From contig PIVJ01000020.1 in NCBI GenBank assembly GCA_003353955.1, forward strand, positions 1 through 40,098: a DNA stretch of 40,098 nucleotides, read 5' to 3'. Under the pieces are notes generated by a model. It was not told the origin of the DNA. It did no database searches and saw nothing but the letters and a program-made list of their open reading frames with translations. The translations under genes and the position numbers were made by a program. The DNA is from Bacteroidota bacterium. GTDB lineage: Bacteria; Bacteroidota; Bacteroidia; Bacteroidales; GCA-2711565. Below are positions 1-8,547 of this stretch, one piece after another (positions within the stretch are counted from its first letter, which is position 1; each line of letters starts with the position of its first letter).

Positions 1-1
1 A

Positions 2-100
2 GCTAAATTAGCTCAACAGAGGGCTGAATTAGATGCAATTCAAGCACGGATAGACCACTGGAAGGCTCTATTAGACGAAGCTATAGCAAACGCATCTTAA
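2..100 (+). CDS. C-terminal end of an unidentified protein (partial)
   Basis: An open frame enters from the left edge and stops with TAA at 98-100, giving 32 residues. They are rich in Ala, Leu, Gln and charged residues (ending HWKALLDEAIANAS) with a heptad-like spacing of hydrophobics, so the tail is probably helical and perhaps a short coiled coil. The next gene starts within about 30 bases on the same strand, so the two may be co-transcribed. The family cannot be named from this tail alone. Confidence 0.5.
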   Translation, partial: AKLAQQRAELDAIQARIDHWKALLDEAIANAS

Positions 101-131
101 GTAACTTACTATGTTTTTAAAACCTTATAAT

Positions 132-956
132 ATGAAAAAAAATCTTATAGTACTTATTTTGGTATTAGGGGTTGTAACATTAGTAGGTGCTCAGGATAAT
201 AGTTCAGGAGAATTTAGCGATGGAGCAACAACCTGCCAAAAATACAAGTTTAGTATTAATTTTGGTCATGCGTTAGTACACTCTAATATCGTTGATCTTC
301 CAGGCTATTCTGGCTATGAAGATAATGTGCAGCCTGAAGTACCATTCGTTAACGGAGTAAGTCTAACTAACCCCTCTACCAATATGATTGGAGTAGAATT
401 CCGTTGGACGTTTAAACCCTTCTGGAGTTTAAACCTGACTGGATTGGGAATTCTTATAGCAGATCCTATGCATAATGGTGTGATGGGAATTTACGATTCA
501 GATGCTGGTGGATGGATCATTCCAGCTATTAACTCCGTGCCTTTTGAGACGGAGTTTGATTGGAATGTTGAAATTGGAGTTAGCAAATACTTTGATTTAC
601 CAAACAAAAATCTATTGCCTTATGTAGGTTTTAGTTTTTTGTACGCTCACGAGTCTGATAAAAAGGAATATCCGCTCGAGCTCGATTCTAATATAGAAGA
701 TCCTGCTCTTCCTCGTCCAGAAGAGTTACGTGGAATGATGAGAGGAGAGTTTCTCACTTGGGGTTTTGCAACTCCTATAGGAGCAGAGTATTTTATTGCT
801 GAAGGATTATTTATTGGTTTAACAATCAATGCAGTAAACTACTTCTATTCAATGACTCAAATAGCCCCTGGCGAGGGCATGAATCTTGCCAGAGCTGATC
901 AAAGCACGTTTTCATTCTTTACACGACCTATGTTAAAATTAGGTATCGCGTTCTAA
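132..956 (+). CDS. Outer-membrane beta-barrel protein, hypothetical
   Basis: The product is about 274 residues. The start at 132 is preferred over the in-frame ATG at 111 because it opens directly into a signal peptide (MKKNLIVLILVLGVVTLVGA, then Gln). The mature part alternates aromatic and polar residues (FRWTFKPFWSLNLTGLGI, YVGFSFLYAH) and ends in a C-terminal phenylalanine (LKLGIAF). This is the usual look of a Bacteroidota outer-membrane barrel of the OmpA/OmpW/PorT-like size class. No peptidoglycan-binding OmpA domain is present. The gene closely follows another gene and is followed by a clear terminator at 983-1016, so it ends a transcription unit. The ligand or role is unknown. Barrel topology is inferred from composition and length, not from a recognised family motif. 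Confidence 0.7.
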   Translation: MKKNLIVLILVLGVVTLVGAQDNSSGEFSDGATTCQKYKFSINFGHALVHSNIVDLPGYSGYEDNVQPEVPFVNGVSLTNPSTNMIGVEFRWTFKPFWSLNLTGLGILIADPMHNGVMGIYDSDAGGWIIPAINSVPFETEFDWNVEIGVSKYFDLPNKNLLPYVGFSFLYAHESDKKEYPLELDSNIEDPALPRPEELRGMMRGEFLTWGFATPIGAEYFIAEGLFIGLTINAVNYFYSMTQIAPGEGMNLARADQSTFSFFTRPMLKLGIAF

Positions 957-982
957 GAATAGATTATATACGTAAACTATTA

Positions 983-1016
983 AACTGCCATCGGGTTTCC
1001 CGGTGGCAGTTTTTTC
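983..1016 (+). terminator. Rho-independent terminator
   Basis: A 13-bp stem (983-995 with 999-1011, one G-T pair) closes a TTT loop and runs into six T from 1010 to 1015. It lies 27 bases after the barrel-protein stop and ends that unit. Confidence 0.9.
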
Positions 1017-1036
1017 TTATATGCAAATAAAAAAGG

Positions 1037-1160
1037 GCATCGAGCGGAGCCGAAATACACTTCCTCTTAACTTACTTCGGAATGGTCAGTACAATCTCCT
1101 CTGAAACCAACGGCTCGTTGAGCGGAGACTCCTCCACTTGGCACTGTCGAAGTTCTGAAA
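1037..1160. repeat. Degenerate intergenic repeat with GAGCGGAG cores
   Basis: The stretch contains GAGCGGAG twice (about 1041 and 1119), each near TCG/CGAA half-sites (CATCGAGCGGAGCCGAAAT, and later GCACTGTCGAAGTTC). It resembles the TTCGAC...CTCCGCTC-type dispersed intergenic repeats common in Bacteroidota. It has no reading frame of note. The rest of the 957-1250 gap holds the terminator and AT-rich sequence before the next gene. Confidence 0.35.
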
Positions 1161-1250
1161 CAAACATTCCCAAAATTCAAAGAAATTAATATTTAAATCT
1201 CTATCAATTAAAAAAACTATTAATTTTACAAGTTCGAAAAACGATTCTAA

Positions 1251-1550
1251 ATGGATAGCTTAATATATACCGGCCCTTTATTCGGCTTATTTGCTTTCTT
1301 AATCATTGGAATATCTCATCCTATTGTTATTAAAATGGAATATTATCTGGGTAAAAAAAGTTGGTGGATGTTATTCTTTCCCGGATTGATTTTTATTACA
1401 CTTTCACTTTTTGGAAACAATACCTGGTCAATCGTTTTAGGCGTGCTTGGGTTTTTATGCCTGTGGAGCACGCATGAAATATTTAAACAGCACAAACGTG
1501 TAATTCAGGGTCGTGCTAAGAAAAACCCAAATCGTATTTATACTAATTAA
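1251..1550 (+). CDS. Small membrane protein, DUF4491-like (copy 1)
   Basis: The product is 99 residues with three hydrophobic segments. It carries the pattern I associate with DUF4491 of Bacteroidota: HPIVIKMEYYLGKKSWW after the first helix, a central hydrophobic stretch, and a C-terminal LWSTHEIFKQHKRV followed by a basic KKNPNR tail. Its TAA overlaps the ATG of the next gene by one base (position 1550), so translation is probably coupled. The next gene is a paralogue: both share EYY...W near residue 35, a LW...EI...Q..RV block and a K-NP-R ending. The function of DUF4491 is unknown to me. The family name comes from memory of the motif and should be checked. Confidence 0.7.
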   Translation: MDSLIYTGPLFGLFAFLIIGISHPIVIKMEYYLGKKSWWMLFFPGLIFITLSLFGNNTWSIVLGVLGFLCLWSTHEIFKQHKRVIQGRAKKNPNRIYTN

Positions 1551-1861
1551 TGGAAATAGAATTATTAGGTAATAATATCAATTTAACAGGCCTCATAGTA
1601 GGCTTCGCTGCATTTGTCATTATAATGTTTGCACGCTATTCATGTATTGTGGGAGAGTATTATTTCACCAAAATGTTTTGGATCGTTTTTTTAATTATTG
1701 GATTATTAAGTGTTGCTATTTCATTTATATTGACAAATATCATATCCTCAACCATCGTTGCTATCATCGGATTTAATTACCTTTGGGGCATCAATGAAAT
1801 TATAGAACAAGAACAAAGAGTTAATAAGGGATGGTTCCCTAAAAACCCAAAAAGAAGATAA
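1550..1861 (+). CDS. Small membrane protein, DUF4491-like (copy 2)
   Basis: The product is 103 residues and paralogous to the gene just upstream, with three predicted membrane segments. Its C-terminus (LWGINEIIEQEQRV, then KGWFPKNPKRR) is closer to the DUF4491 pattern than copy 1. The usual HPIVIK motif after helix 1 is replaced here by ARYSCIVGEYYF, so this copy has diverged in the first loop while keeping the EYY core. The start codon shares a base with the upstream stop. The next ATG comes one base after its own stop, giving a three-gene run. Function unknown. Confidence 0.72.
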   Translation: MEIELLGNNINLTGLIVGFAAFVIIMFARYSCIVGEYYFTKMFWIVFLIIGLLSVAISFILTNIISSTIVAIIGFNYLWGINEIIEQEQRVNKGWFPKNPKRR

Positions 1862-1862
1862 G

Positions 1863-2222
1863 ATGTTTTTTGAAGGATTATTTCAGATGCAGCTTCCGTT
1901 TATCATTATTTCCTCAGGAATTTCCTCAGGCGTATACCTTCTTTTCTTATTTCTCAACATTGGTCAAGCAAAAGACAATCTAAATTTAGCTATTGAAAAT
2001 AATGATCATAATATTGAGTTATCTGATCAATCCATTGATGTTAGCTCAGAGATTAGTTTATTAGACTTTTACTGTGATCATCTAATAGTTGACACTTATT
2101 CCTATAGTTTTAATCCGGCGATTTATGTAAAGAAAAAGCCTGATCGATATCGTAGTTTTAAGTTTACTTATTCCTTACAATTCGCCAACGCCAGTTATTG
2201 CCGCCCTCCTCCTACTTGCTAA
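1863..2222 (+). CDS. Hypothetical small protein with N-terminal membrane segment and RPPPTC tail
   Basis: The product is 119 residues and I do not recognise a family. Residues about 8-32 are hydrophobic (IIISSGISSGVYLLFLFL) and could be a signal anchor. The middle is acidic and asparagine-rich, with no repeats. The C-terminus turns basic and aromatic and ends YCRPPPTC. It starts one base after the DUF4491-like pair and lies 266 bases before the TonB-dependent receptor. Small secreted or anchored proteins ending in a proline-rich RPPP/RAPP-type tail occur upstream of TonB-dependent receptor genes in Bacteroidota, so a link to the downstream uptake operon is possible, but this is inference. Three cysteines (one internal, two in the tail) are the most notable residues. 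Confidence 0.5.
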   Translation: MFFEGLFQMQLPFIIISSGISSGVYLLFLFLNIGQAKDNLNLAIENNDHNIELSDQSIDVSSEISLLDFYCDHLIVDTYSYSFNPAIYVKKKPDRYRSFKFTYSLQFANASYCRPPPTC

Positions 2223-2433
2223 AATTAGCGTTTTACATTATCTCTTATCCTAATTATTAAATCAAACGATTGATTGCATTGAGCTAATCAGGCGTTGATC
2301 TCGATTCAATAAGTTTAGAACAGAGCTTTAACTACTTATTTACAACACAACTAATGGAACGACGAAACAAATTCTTTTTTTTCAGAAAGCGTTTTATCTA
2401 ACCTTAAAAATAATTACATACAGATGAAACGAA

Positions 2434-2449
2434 TCCCGATCTATCGGGA
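2434..2449. repeat. Short palindrome upstream of the TonB receptor
   Basis: TCCCGAT and ATCGGGA flank a CT spacer (7-bp perfect arms), 39 bases before the receptor start. The rest of the 2223-2488 gap is AT-rich. I see no cobalamin (B12-box) riboswitch signature in it. The palindrome may be an RNA hairpin, a dispersed repeat or an operator. Confidence 0.45.
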
Positions 2450-2488
2450 AGAGTTCCATGCGACAAATAAAAATAAAATTATAAACAC

Positions 2489-4576
2489 ATGAAAGCATTA
2501 TATATTATACTTATATTAATACTCACTTTACCTTGTGCTGTTTTTACACAAGATACTGTTTACAAAGATACACATCAGGTTATTAACCTTCAAGAAGTTA
2601 CCGTACAAGCGGAAAAACTTACAACTAAAATTCAAGAAACTCCGATTGCTGTCTCTTTAATTCCTGCAAAAAAAATAGAACAGGAAAACATCAACACCAT
2701 GGCAGATTTAACTGCCAGAATTCCAAACTTCTTTGTATTGGATTATGGTTCAAAACAATCTCCTGCTGTATTTTCGCGCGGGATGGGACTAAGACGAGAT
2801 GCACAACCTTCTGTTGGTTTGTATGTTGACAACATTCCTTATTTCGAAAAAGGTTCTTTCAATTTTGATTTTTTAGACATAGATAGAATTGAGGTGCTTC
2901 GTGGCCCTCAGGGTACACTCTATGGAAGAAATACCATGGGTGGGTTAATAAAAATTTACACTCAAGACCCTAAAGGCTTATTTAATGGATATCTCAAAAC
3001 TGATATTGGTAATTATGGACAATCAAAAACGAGCATTCATATTAATCAGCCTTTAAGTTCAAAGTTTTACACTGTATTTAATGCAGCATACGCGCATGGT
3101 GATGGCTTCTTCACTAATGAAACTTTAAACAAAAAAGCCGATGCTTACGATACTTATTCAGGAAGATTAAAGCTAGCCTACCGGCCCAATAACGATTTTA
3201 AAGCCACTTTTTCTGTTGACTTTGAGAGGAACAACCAATTAGGCTACGCATACGCAGTATACGACACAGACACTCAAAAAGCCAACGACATCAACTATAA
3301 CAAAGAAAGTGCGTACGATAGAGACCAATTATCCATAGGATTAAATCTGGAACATATAGGAAATTGGTTTGTTTTTAATTCTGCTACCGGTTATCAAAAT
3401 ATGGATGATGTATTTCTTATTGATCAGGATTTTTCACCTGCAAATGTATATTTCATCGATCAAAACCGAACGCACAACACATATTATCAGGAAGTAAATA
3501 TACACTCAAAACCTGATGCAAAAATAACATGGTTGTTTGGCTCAATGGCTTTCAAACAACTTACAGATAAAGGTGTAAACGTTACGTTTGGTGAAGACTT
3601 CATGGCACCTAATTACCCCGATTCATATTTAAAAACATATGATTTACCAACCAGTGGCTTTGCACTTTATGGACAATCAACTGTGCCACTTGGAAAATTT
3701 AATTTTACCGGTGGATTGCGTTTAGACCTTGAATCAGCAAGTTTGGAATACACTAATACAGAAACCAAAGACGGTGCTGATGATATAAAACCCGGTTTTG
3801 AGAAAGATTTAAATTTTGATCAAATTACACCAAAAGTATCATTGTCATATATTCCAAATGCTGATTTTACCGCATACTTTACAACAACTAAAGGATTTAA
3901 AGCTGGAGGTTTTAATTCTTCATTTGATTATGAAGAAGATAAAACTTATGATCCGGAAACGAGTTGGAATTATGAGATTGGTATCAAATCTACCTGGTTT
4001 AACAAACAACTAAGCACCAACTTAACTTTATTCCATATTGATATTGAAAACCAACAAGTAGCTCGACCGGTTGAAAGCGGACAGGGCTCAATGACAAAAA
4101 ATGCTGGAGTATCGCAAAGTCGTGGAATTGAATTCGAGGCGAATTTGATAGTTTCAGACGATTTACAAATTTGGGCTAACCTTGGAATTACAGAAGCAAA
4201 ATTCACAAGCTACACAAATTCAAATACTATTGTCCTAAGTGGAAATCTAATTCCAAATGTACCAAAATACACTTTCGGATTAGGTGCTGATTACAGCATT
4301 GATTTTCAGGATTCATTCATTGATAAAGCGCATTTTAACTTAAGTTATCAACACATAGGAAAAATATATTGGGATGAAGAAAATGACGCATTTCAGAAGA
4401 ATTACGGAATAACAAATACAAAGCTTACTTTCGTAACTTCATCTGTAGATTTCGGTTTCTGGGGTAAAAACATTTTCGGTACAGAATATAATGCATTCTA
4501 TTTTACCACATCGAAGCCATTCGTTCAGTTAGGAAAACCTGCTCAGTTTGGATTTTTTGCGAAACTAAAATTCTAA
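2489..4576 (+). CDS. TonB-dependent outer-membrane receptor (iron complex/porphyrin-type)
   Basis: The product is 695 residues. A signal peptide covers about residues 1-21 (ending VFTQ). A TonB-box-like stretch follows (LQEVTVQAEKL), then a plug domain to about residue 155. The plug holds the classic IDRIEVLRGPQGTLYGRNTMGG motif region, and a 22-strand-type barrel runs to a C-terminal Phe (FFAKLKF). There is no SusD partner and no carboxypeptidase-regulatory N-domain, so it looks like a siderophore, heme or porphyrin receptor and not a glycan (SusC) receptor. The stop is only 3 bases before the next ATG. Downstream are an AmpG/RhtX-like permease, HemN and a HemY-type oxidase, which points to a tetrapyrrole or iron-complex substrate. 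Substrate identity is inference from the neighbours. Confidence 0.93.
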   Translation: MKALYIILILILTLPCAVFTQDTVYKDTHQVINLQEVTVQAEKLTTKIQETPIAVSLIPAKKIEQENINTMADLTARIPNFFVLDYGSKQSPAVFSRGMGLRRDAQPSVGLYVDNIPYFEKGSFNFDFLDIDRIEVLRGPQGTLYGRNTMGGLIKIYTQDPKGLFNGYLKTDIGNYGQSKTSIHINQPLSSKFYTVFNAAYAHGDGFFTNETLNKKADAYDTYSGRLKLAYRPNNDFKATFSVDFERNNQLGYAYAVYDTDTQKANDINYNKESAYDRDQLSIGLNLEHIGNWFVFNSATGYQNMDDVFLIDQDFSPANVYFIDQNRTHNTYYQEVNIHSKPDAKITWLFGSMAFKQLTDKGVNVTFGEDFMAPNYPDSYLKTYDLPTSGFALYGQSTVPLGKFNFTGGLRLDLESASLEYTNTETKDGADDIKPGFEKDLNFDQITPKVSLSYIPNADFTAYFTTTKGFKAGGFNSSFDYEEDKTYDPETSWNYEIGIKSTWFNKQLSTNLTLFHIDIENQQVARPVESGQGSMTKNAGVSQSRGIEFEANLIVSDDLQIWANLGITEAKFTSYTNSNTIVLSGNLIPNVPKYTFGLGADYSIDFQDSFIDKAHFNLSYQHIGKIYWDEENDAFQKNYGITNTKLTFVTSSVDFGFWGKNIFGTEYNAFYFTTSKPFVQLGKPAQFGFFAKLKF

Positions 4577-4579
4577 ACT

Positions 4580-5800
4580 ATGCCTAAAACTTCCGGCAGC
4601 AAATACTTTATGCTGCTAAATCTTTATCTGGCACAAGCGATACCCATGAGTTTTTTCTCAACGGTTATGCCTGTCATTATGCGTACTGAGAATTATTCAC
4701 TTACTTCAATCGGTTTAATTCAATTAATTAAACTACCCTGGGTAATAAAATTTCTATGGGCTCCTCTCATCGACAGAACAGGGGCTACAATTAGCAAATA
4801 TAAAAGTTGGATATTTCTTTCTGAGATATTCTATGCCATGGTTATTTTTGGGATTGCATTTCTTAGCCTGGAAGTAAACTTTGAGATCATTATTGTTTTA
4901 ATGCTCATCGCTTTTACCGCATCAGCAACACAAGATATTGCCACTGATGCCTTTGCTATTTTAATCCTTAAAAAAGAAGAAAGAAGTATCGGGAACAGCA
5001 TGCAATCTGCCGGAAGTTTTTTAGGAACCCTAACCGGGAGCGGCCTCCTTTTGATAATATATTATTATTGGGGATGGCAGTATTTATTAATGGCATTGGC
5101 AGGTTTCGTTTTACTTGCCCTTGTTCCGCTCTATATTTATAAGGGCAGGGAAGTACAAAAAGCAAAGCAATCTAAGCCGGTTTCACTTAAAGACATTGGG
5201 CTTTTCTTCAAACAAAAAAAGGCTTATAAACGAATTATTTTACTCGCCATATTTTATTCCGGAATTATAGGTATTTTAACAATGATAAAACCGTGGATGG
5301 TTGATTTGGGTTTTAATATTAAAGAAATCGGAATCCTTTCCGGAATTCACGGAGCAGCATTCGGAGCAGCATTTTCATTTGCTGCAGGACCTCTTATAAA
5401 AGAATTAGGAAAGCGTAAAAGTATTTTATTATTCTCTGTAATTGCATTCATGGCCACTTCTTACTTTTGTTGGTTAACTTATATCACACCGTCTAGATCA
5501 CATATTATTCTTGGTATTGCTTTAATATGGGCTGCCTACGGAATGTCAACGGTAATTATTTATACCATTTCCATGGACAATGTTAGAGCCGGACGTGAAG
5601 GAACCGACTTCACAATTCAGATAGTAATTACCCATTTAAGCAGCTTACTAATCGCTGTTTTAAGCGGAAGAATAGCTCATCTAATTGGCTATAAAGGGCT
5701 ATTTCGAGTGGAGTTTATAATTAGTTTGATTGTGCTCGTTTCTATATCATTTCTCTTTGATGAAAGATATTACGAAGAAAATCTATTAACGAATAATTAA
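4580..5800 (+). CDS. MFS transporter, AmpG/RhtX/FptX-like inner-membrane permease
   Basis: The product is 406 residues with about 12 hydrophobic segments and no signal peptide. The N-terminal half has the pattern of the AmpG/RhtX/acetyl-CoA transporter branch of the MFS: QAIPMSFFSTVMPVIMR, then LIQLIKLPWVIKFLWAPLIDR, then ATQDIATDAFA in helix 4. Members move muropeptides (AmpG) or ferric siderophores (RhtX, FptX) across the inner membrane. It lies 3 bases after a TonB-dependent receptor and 1 base before hemN, so an inner-membrane step for the receptor's ligand is the simplest reading. With HemN and HemY next in line, the cargo could be a porphyrin. A siderophore permease is the main alternative. 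No dedicated cell-wall recycling genes are nearby, which argues against AmpG proper. Confidence 0.85.
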   Translation: MPKTSGSKYFMLLNLYLAQAIPMSFFSTVMPVIMRTENYSLTSIGLIQLIKLPWVIKFLWAPLIDRTGATISKYKSWIFLSEIFYAMVIFGIAFLSLEVNFEIIIVLMLIAFTASATQDIATDAFAILILKKEERSIGNSMQSAGSFLGTLTGSGLLLIIYYYWGWQYLLMALAGFVLLALVPLYIYKGREVQKAKQSKPVSLKDIGLFFKQKKAYKRIILLAIFYSGIIGILTMIKPWMVDLGFNIKEIGILSGIHGAAFGAAFSFAAGPLIKELGKRKSILLFSVIAFMATSYFCWLTYITPSRSHIILGIALIWAAYGMSTVIIYTISMDNVRAGREGTDFTIQIVITHLSSLLIAVLSGRIAHLIGYKGLFRVEFIISLIVLVSISFLFDERYYEENLLTNN

Positions 5801-5801
5801 A

Positions 5802-7175
5802 ATGAATATTCCTCAAGAATTACTAAAGAAATATAATGTACCAACGCCCAGGTATACAAGTTATCCTCCTGCAAATTATTTTCACGAAAGTTTTTCGAAC
5901 GATGAAGTTAATAAATCAATCACCCTATCGAATTTAGAGCAACCTCAAAACATTTCGCTTTATATCCACATTCCATTTTGCAATAAACTATGTTTTTATT
6001 GTGGCTGTAATACGGTTATATGTAAGGAAGATAACTTAATCAATTCATATATTAACACGCTAAAGAAGGAAATCATTTTATTAAAATCGAAGTTATACTC
6101 AAACCGAAAAGTATCTCAAATTCATTGGGGAGGTGGTACACCAAACTATCTTCCGATTGAGAATATTGAATCAATAATGACCGTCATTGTTGATAATTTT
6201 GATTTCGTTTCTGGTGCTGAAATTGCCATGGAATGCCATCCCTGGCATTTAACTTATGAATACGTCGATCAATTAATTGAAATTGGATTTAACAGACTAA
6301 GCTTGGGAGTTCAAGACTTTAACGACAAAGTGATGGGAAGCATCAACAGAAATAAATCCGTCATTCCGATCGCTGAATTAACAGCTTATATAAAGGATAA
6401 AAACGTTTCTGTAAATCTTGATTTTATTTATGGACTACCTTTTCAAAGTGTTGATTCATTTTCAGAAACTATCCAAAAAGCAATTGAAATTTCGCCCGAC
6501 CGTTTGGTAACTTTTTCTTATGCTCATGTACCCTGGATTAAAAGAGCTCAGAAAAAACTCGAAAAATACGGCCTTCCGGATGCGCATGAAAAAGTAAAAT
6601 TATTCGAAACTGCTCATGACTTACTTAGCAATAATGGCTATCAGGCAATCGGGTTAGATCACTTTGCCAAAGCCTCAGACGAGCTAACCGTTGCGTTGCA
6701 AGAAAAAACCCTACATCGAAATTTTCAAGGATATTGTACCAGAGAAACCACAGGGCAAGTTTATGCACTCGGGGTAAGTGGAATTAGCCAGCTTGAAAGC
6801 TCTTATTTACAAAGCAGTAAGGACGTTCTAAAATATACGCGAAGCATTGATGATGGAAATCTCGCGATTGAGAAGGTTTATTTCTTATCAGAAGAAGAAA
6901 AAATAACGCGTGAGATAATTAATGAATTAATGTGCAATCTTTACCTGTCTTGGGATGCCATTGCAAATCAATTTAAGGTTGCTAAAAGTGAGATTAAAAA
7001 TATTTCTGATTCACTCTTACAGCAACTAAAAACACTTGAAGTAGAAGGGCTAATAAAATATAACGAAAGTGAGATTTTTGTTACTGAAGTTGGGAAATTT
7101 TTCATCAGAAACATTGCTTCAGCTGTCGACCCCAAAATGCAAAATACAAGCAAGAATTTTTCAAAAGCTCTATAG
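5802..7175 (+). CDS. hemN: Oxygen-independent coproporphyrinogen III oxidase
   Basis: The product is a radical SAM enzyme that decarboxylates two propionates of coproporphyrinogen III to give protoporphyrinogen IX. At 457 residues it has the full length of true HemN. It carries HIPFCNKLCFYCGCN with Cys60, Cys64, Cys67 and the extra Cys69 that separates HemN from HemW-type relatives, and Tyr54 before it. The SAM glycine motif is GGGTPNYL, and RNFQGYCT and HFAKASDEL later match HemN signatures. The C-terminal HemN domain (about 370-450) is present. These features favour a real HemN over HemW/HutW, although activity is untested. It starts one base after the permease stop and is followed 3 bases later by the HemY-type gene, i.e. 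the next enzyme in the pathway. Confidence 0.93.
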   Translation: MNIPQELLKKYNVPTPRYTSYPPANYFHESFSNDEVNKSITLSNLEQPQNISLYIHIPFCNKLCFYCGCNTVICKEDNLINSYINTLKKEIILLKSKLYSNRKVSQIHWGGGTPNYLPIENIESIMTVIVDNFDFVSGAEIAMECHPWHLTYEYVDQLIEIGFNRLSLGVQDFNDKVMGSINRNKSVIPIAELTAYIKDKNVSVNLDFIYGLPFQSVDSFSETIQKAIEISPDRLVTFSYAHVPWIKRAQKKLEKYGLPDAHEKVKLFETAHDLLSNNGYQAIGLDHFAKASDELTVALQEKTLHRNFQGYCTRETTGQVYALGVSGISQLESSYLQSSKDVLKYTRSIDDGNLAIEKVYFLSEEEKITREIINELMCNLYLSWDAIANQFKVAKSEIKNISDSLLQQLKTLEVEGLIKYNESEIFVTEVGKFFIRNIASAVDPKMQNTSKNFSKAL

Positions 7176-7178
7176 AAG

Positions 7179-8537
7179 ATGGATAATAATGTAGCGATAA
7201 TTGGAAGCGGAATTACAGGACTAACGGCTGCTTATTACCTTAAAAAAGCAGGTGTGCGTTTTAAAGTTTTTGAAAAAAGTGAGCATATCGGCGGTGTAAT
7301 ACAGAGTTGTAAAACAGATGCATTCTTGTATGAAACCGGTCCGAATAGTGGCGTAATCGCGAATGCTGAAATTGCCGATCTCTTTAAAGAATTGAAAGAT
7401 GACTGCAAGTTCGAGATTGCTGACCATTCGTCGGCTCGAAGATTAATCTGGAAAGGAAATCGATGGCATGCGCTACCTTCAGGATTAATTTCGGCAGTAA
7501 CCACTCCCCTATTTACTTTGTCTGATAAATTCAGAGTACTGGGTGAACCTTTTCGTAAAAAAGGTAATAATCCAAATGAAACACTTGCGGAGTTAGTAAA
7601 GCGAAGGCTTGGAAATAGCTTTCTCAACTATGCCATAGATCCCTTCATCTTAGGAATTTATGCCGGTGATCCAGCCTATATAGTTCCAAAATATGCGCTA
7701 CCGAAACTATACAATCTTGAGCAAGACTATGGAAGTTTTATCGGTGGTGCGATTAAAAAAAGAAAGGAAGTAAAATCCGATAACGATAAAAAAGCCACTC
7801 GAGAAATATTTTCAATAGAAGGGGGATTAGAGCAATTAATTAATGCCTTAGTTAAAAATATTGGTAATAAGAATATTGCAACAAACTGCCAAAACATAAT
7901 AATTACAAGATCAAGGAATGATTTTTTAATTTGTTCAGAAATCAATAATCCAGAGATTTATAGCCATGTTATCAGTACAACCAATGTTAATGAATTAGAA
8001 TTACTATTTCCATTTCTCCCAAAAATTCAATTAACTTCTCTTCAAAGTTTAAAGTATGCAAAGGTTACTGAAATTAATATTGGGTTTAATAAATGGGATG
8101 GAATGCCACTCAATGCTTTTGGCGGATTGGTTCCATTTAAAGAGAATAGAAAAATATTAGGTGTACTATTTATGTCGACCTTATTCAAAAACAGAGCTCC
8201 AAGAGATGGCGCATTATTAACTATTTTTGTAGGAGGAACACGAAAACCGGAAATGGTTGAATTATCGAATTCAGATTTAAAATTGGCTATTAAAAATGAA
8301 TTGGATGAAATGATGGGATTAAAAAGTTTTAAGCCCGACTTGTATATTACCACAACCTATAACAAAGCAATTGCCCAGTATGGGAAGGATTCGGAAGAAA
8401 GATATAAATCAATCAGTAGCCTGGAAGACGAATTCCCGGGGTTATATTTGGCAGGAAGTATTCGTAACGGGGTTGGAATTGCCGATCGTGTAAAGCAGGC
8501 TAAAGACATTGTAACAATGATAATTCACAAAAATTAA
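7179..8537 (+). CDS. hemY: Protoporphyrinogen oxidase, HemY type (FAD)
   Basis: The product is 452 residues and would oxidise protoporphyrinogen IX to protoporphyrin IX (or coproporphyrinogen to coproporphyrin in the Gram-positive-like branch). The N-terminal Rossmann motif GSGITGLTAAYYL has Gly9, Gly11 and Gly14. Glu32 ends the second strand, and IGG plus the downstream ETGPNSG are typical of the HemY/PpoX amine-oxidase fold. The C-terminal FAD signature appears as GLYLAGSIRNGVGIADRV. Directly following HemN, which makes protoporphyrinogen IX, it fits the HemY role. HemY normally uses O2 while HemN is the anaerobic enzyme of the step before, so the physiological electron acceptor here is an open point. 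Ferrochelatase is not in the window. The symbol hemG is also used for this family. Confidence 0.88.
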   Translation: MDNNVAIIGSGITGLTAAYYLKKAGVRFKVFEKSEHIGGVIQSCKTDAFLYETGPNSGVIANAEIADLFKELKDDCKFEIADHSSARRLIWKGNRWHALPSGLISAVTTPLFTLSDKFRVLGEPFRKKGNNPNETLAELVKRRLGNSFLNYAIDPFILGIYAGDPAYIVPKYALPKLYNLEQDYGSFIGGAIKKRKEVKSDNDKKATREIFSIEGGLEQLINALVKNIGNKNIATNCQNIIITRSRNDFLICSEINNPEIYSHVISTTNVNELELLFPFLPKIQLTSLQSLKYAKVTEINIGFNKWDGMPLNAFGGLVPFKENRKILGVLFMSTLFKNRAPRDGALLTIFVGGTRKPEMVELSNSDLKLAIKNELDEMMGLKSFKPDLYITTTYNKAIAQYGKDSEERYKSISSLEDEFPGLYLAGSIRNGVGIADRVKQAKDIVTMIIHKN

Positions 8538-8547
8538 GAACCATAAA

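Noticed and set aside
2223-2488. Cobalamin riboswitch before the TonB-dependent receptor
   Set aside because: No B12-box or the expected paired core can be found. Only a short TCCCGAT palindrome is present.
4580-5800. AmpG muropeptide permease
   Set aside because: The sequence belongs to the AmpG/RhtX branch, but it is packed between a TonB-dependent receptor and hemN, which fits a ligand uptake role better than cell-wall recycling.
7235-7627. 130-residue minus-strand frame inside the HemY-type gene
   Set aside because: It is the antisense of a well-supported conserved gene and has no recognisable domain.
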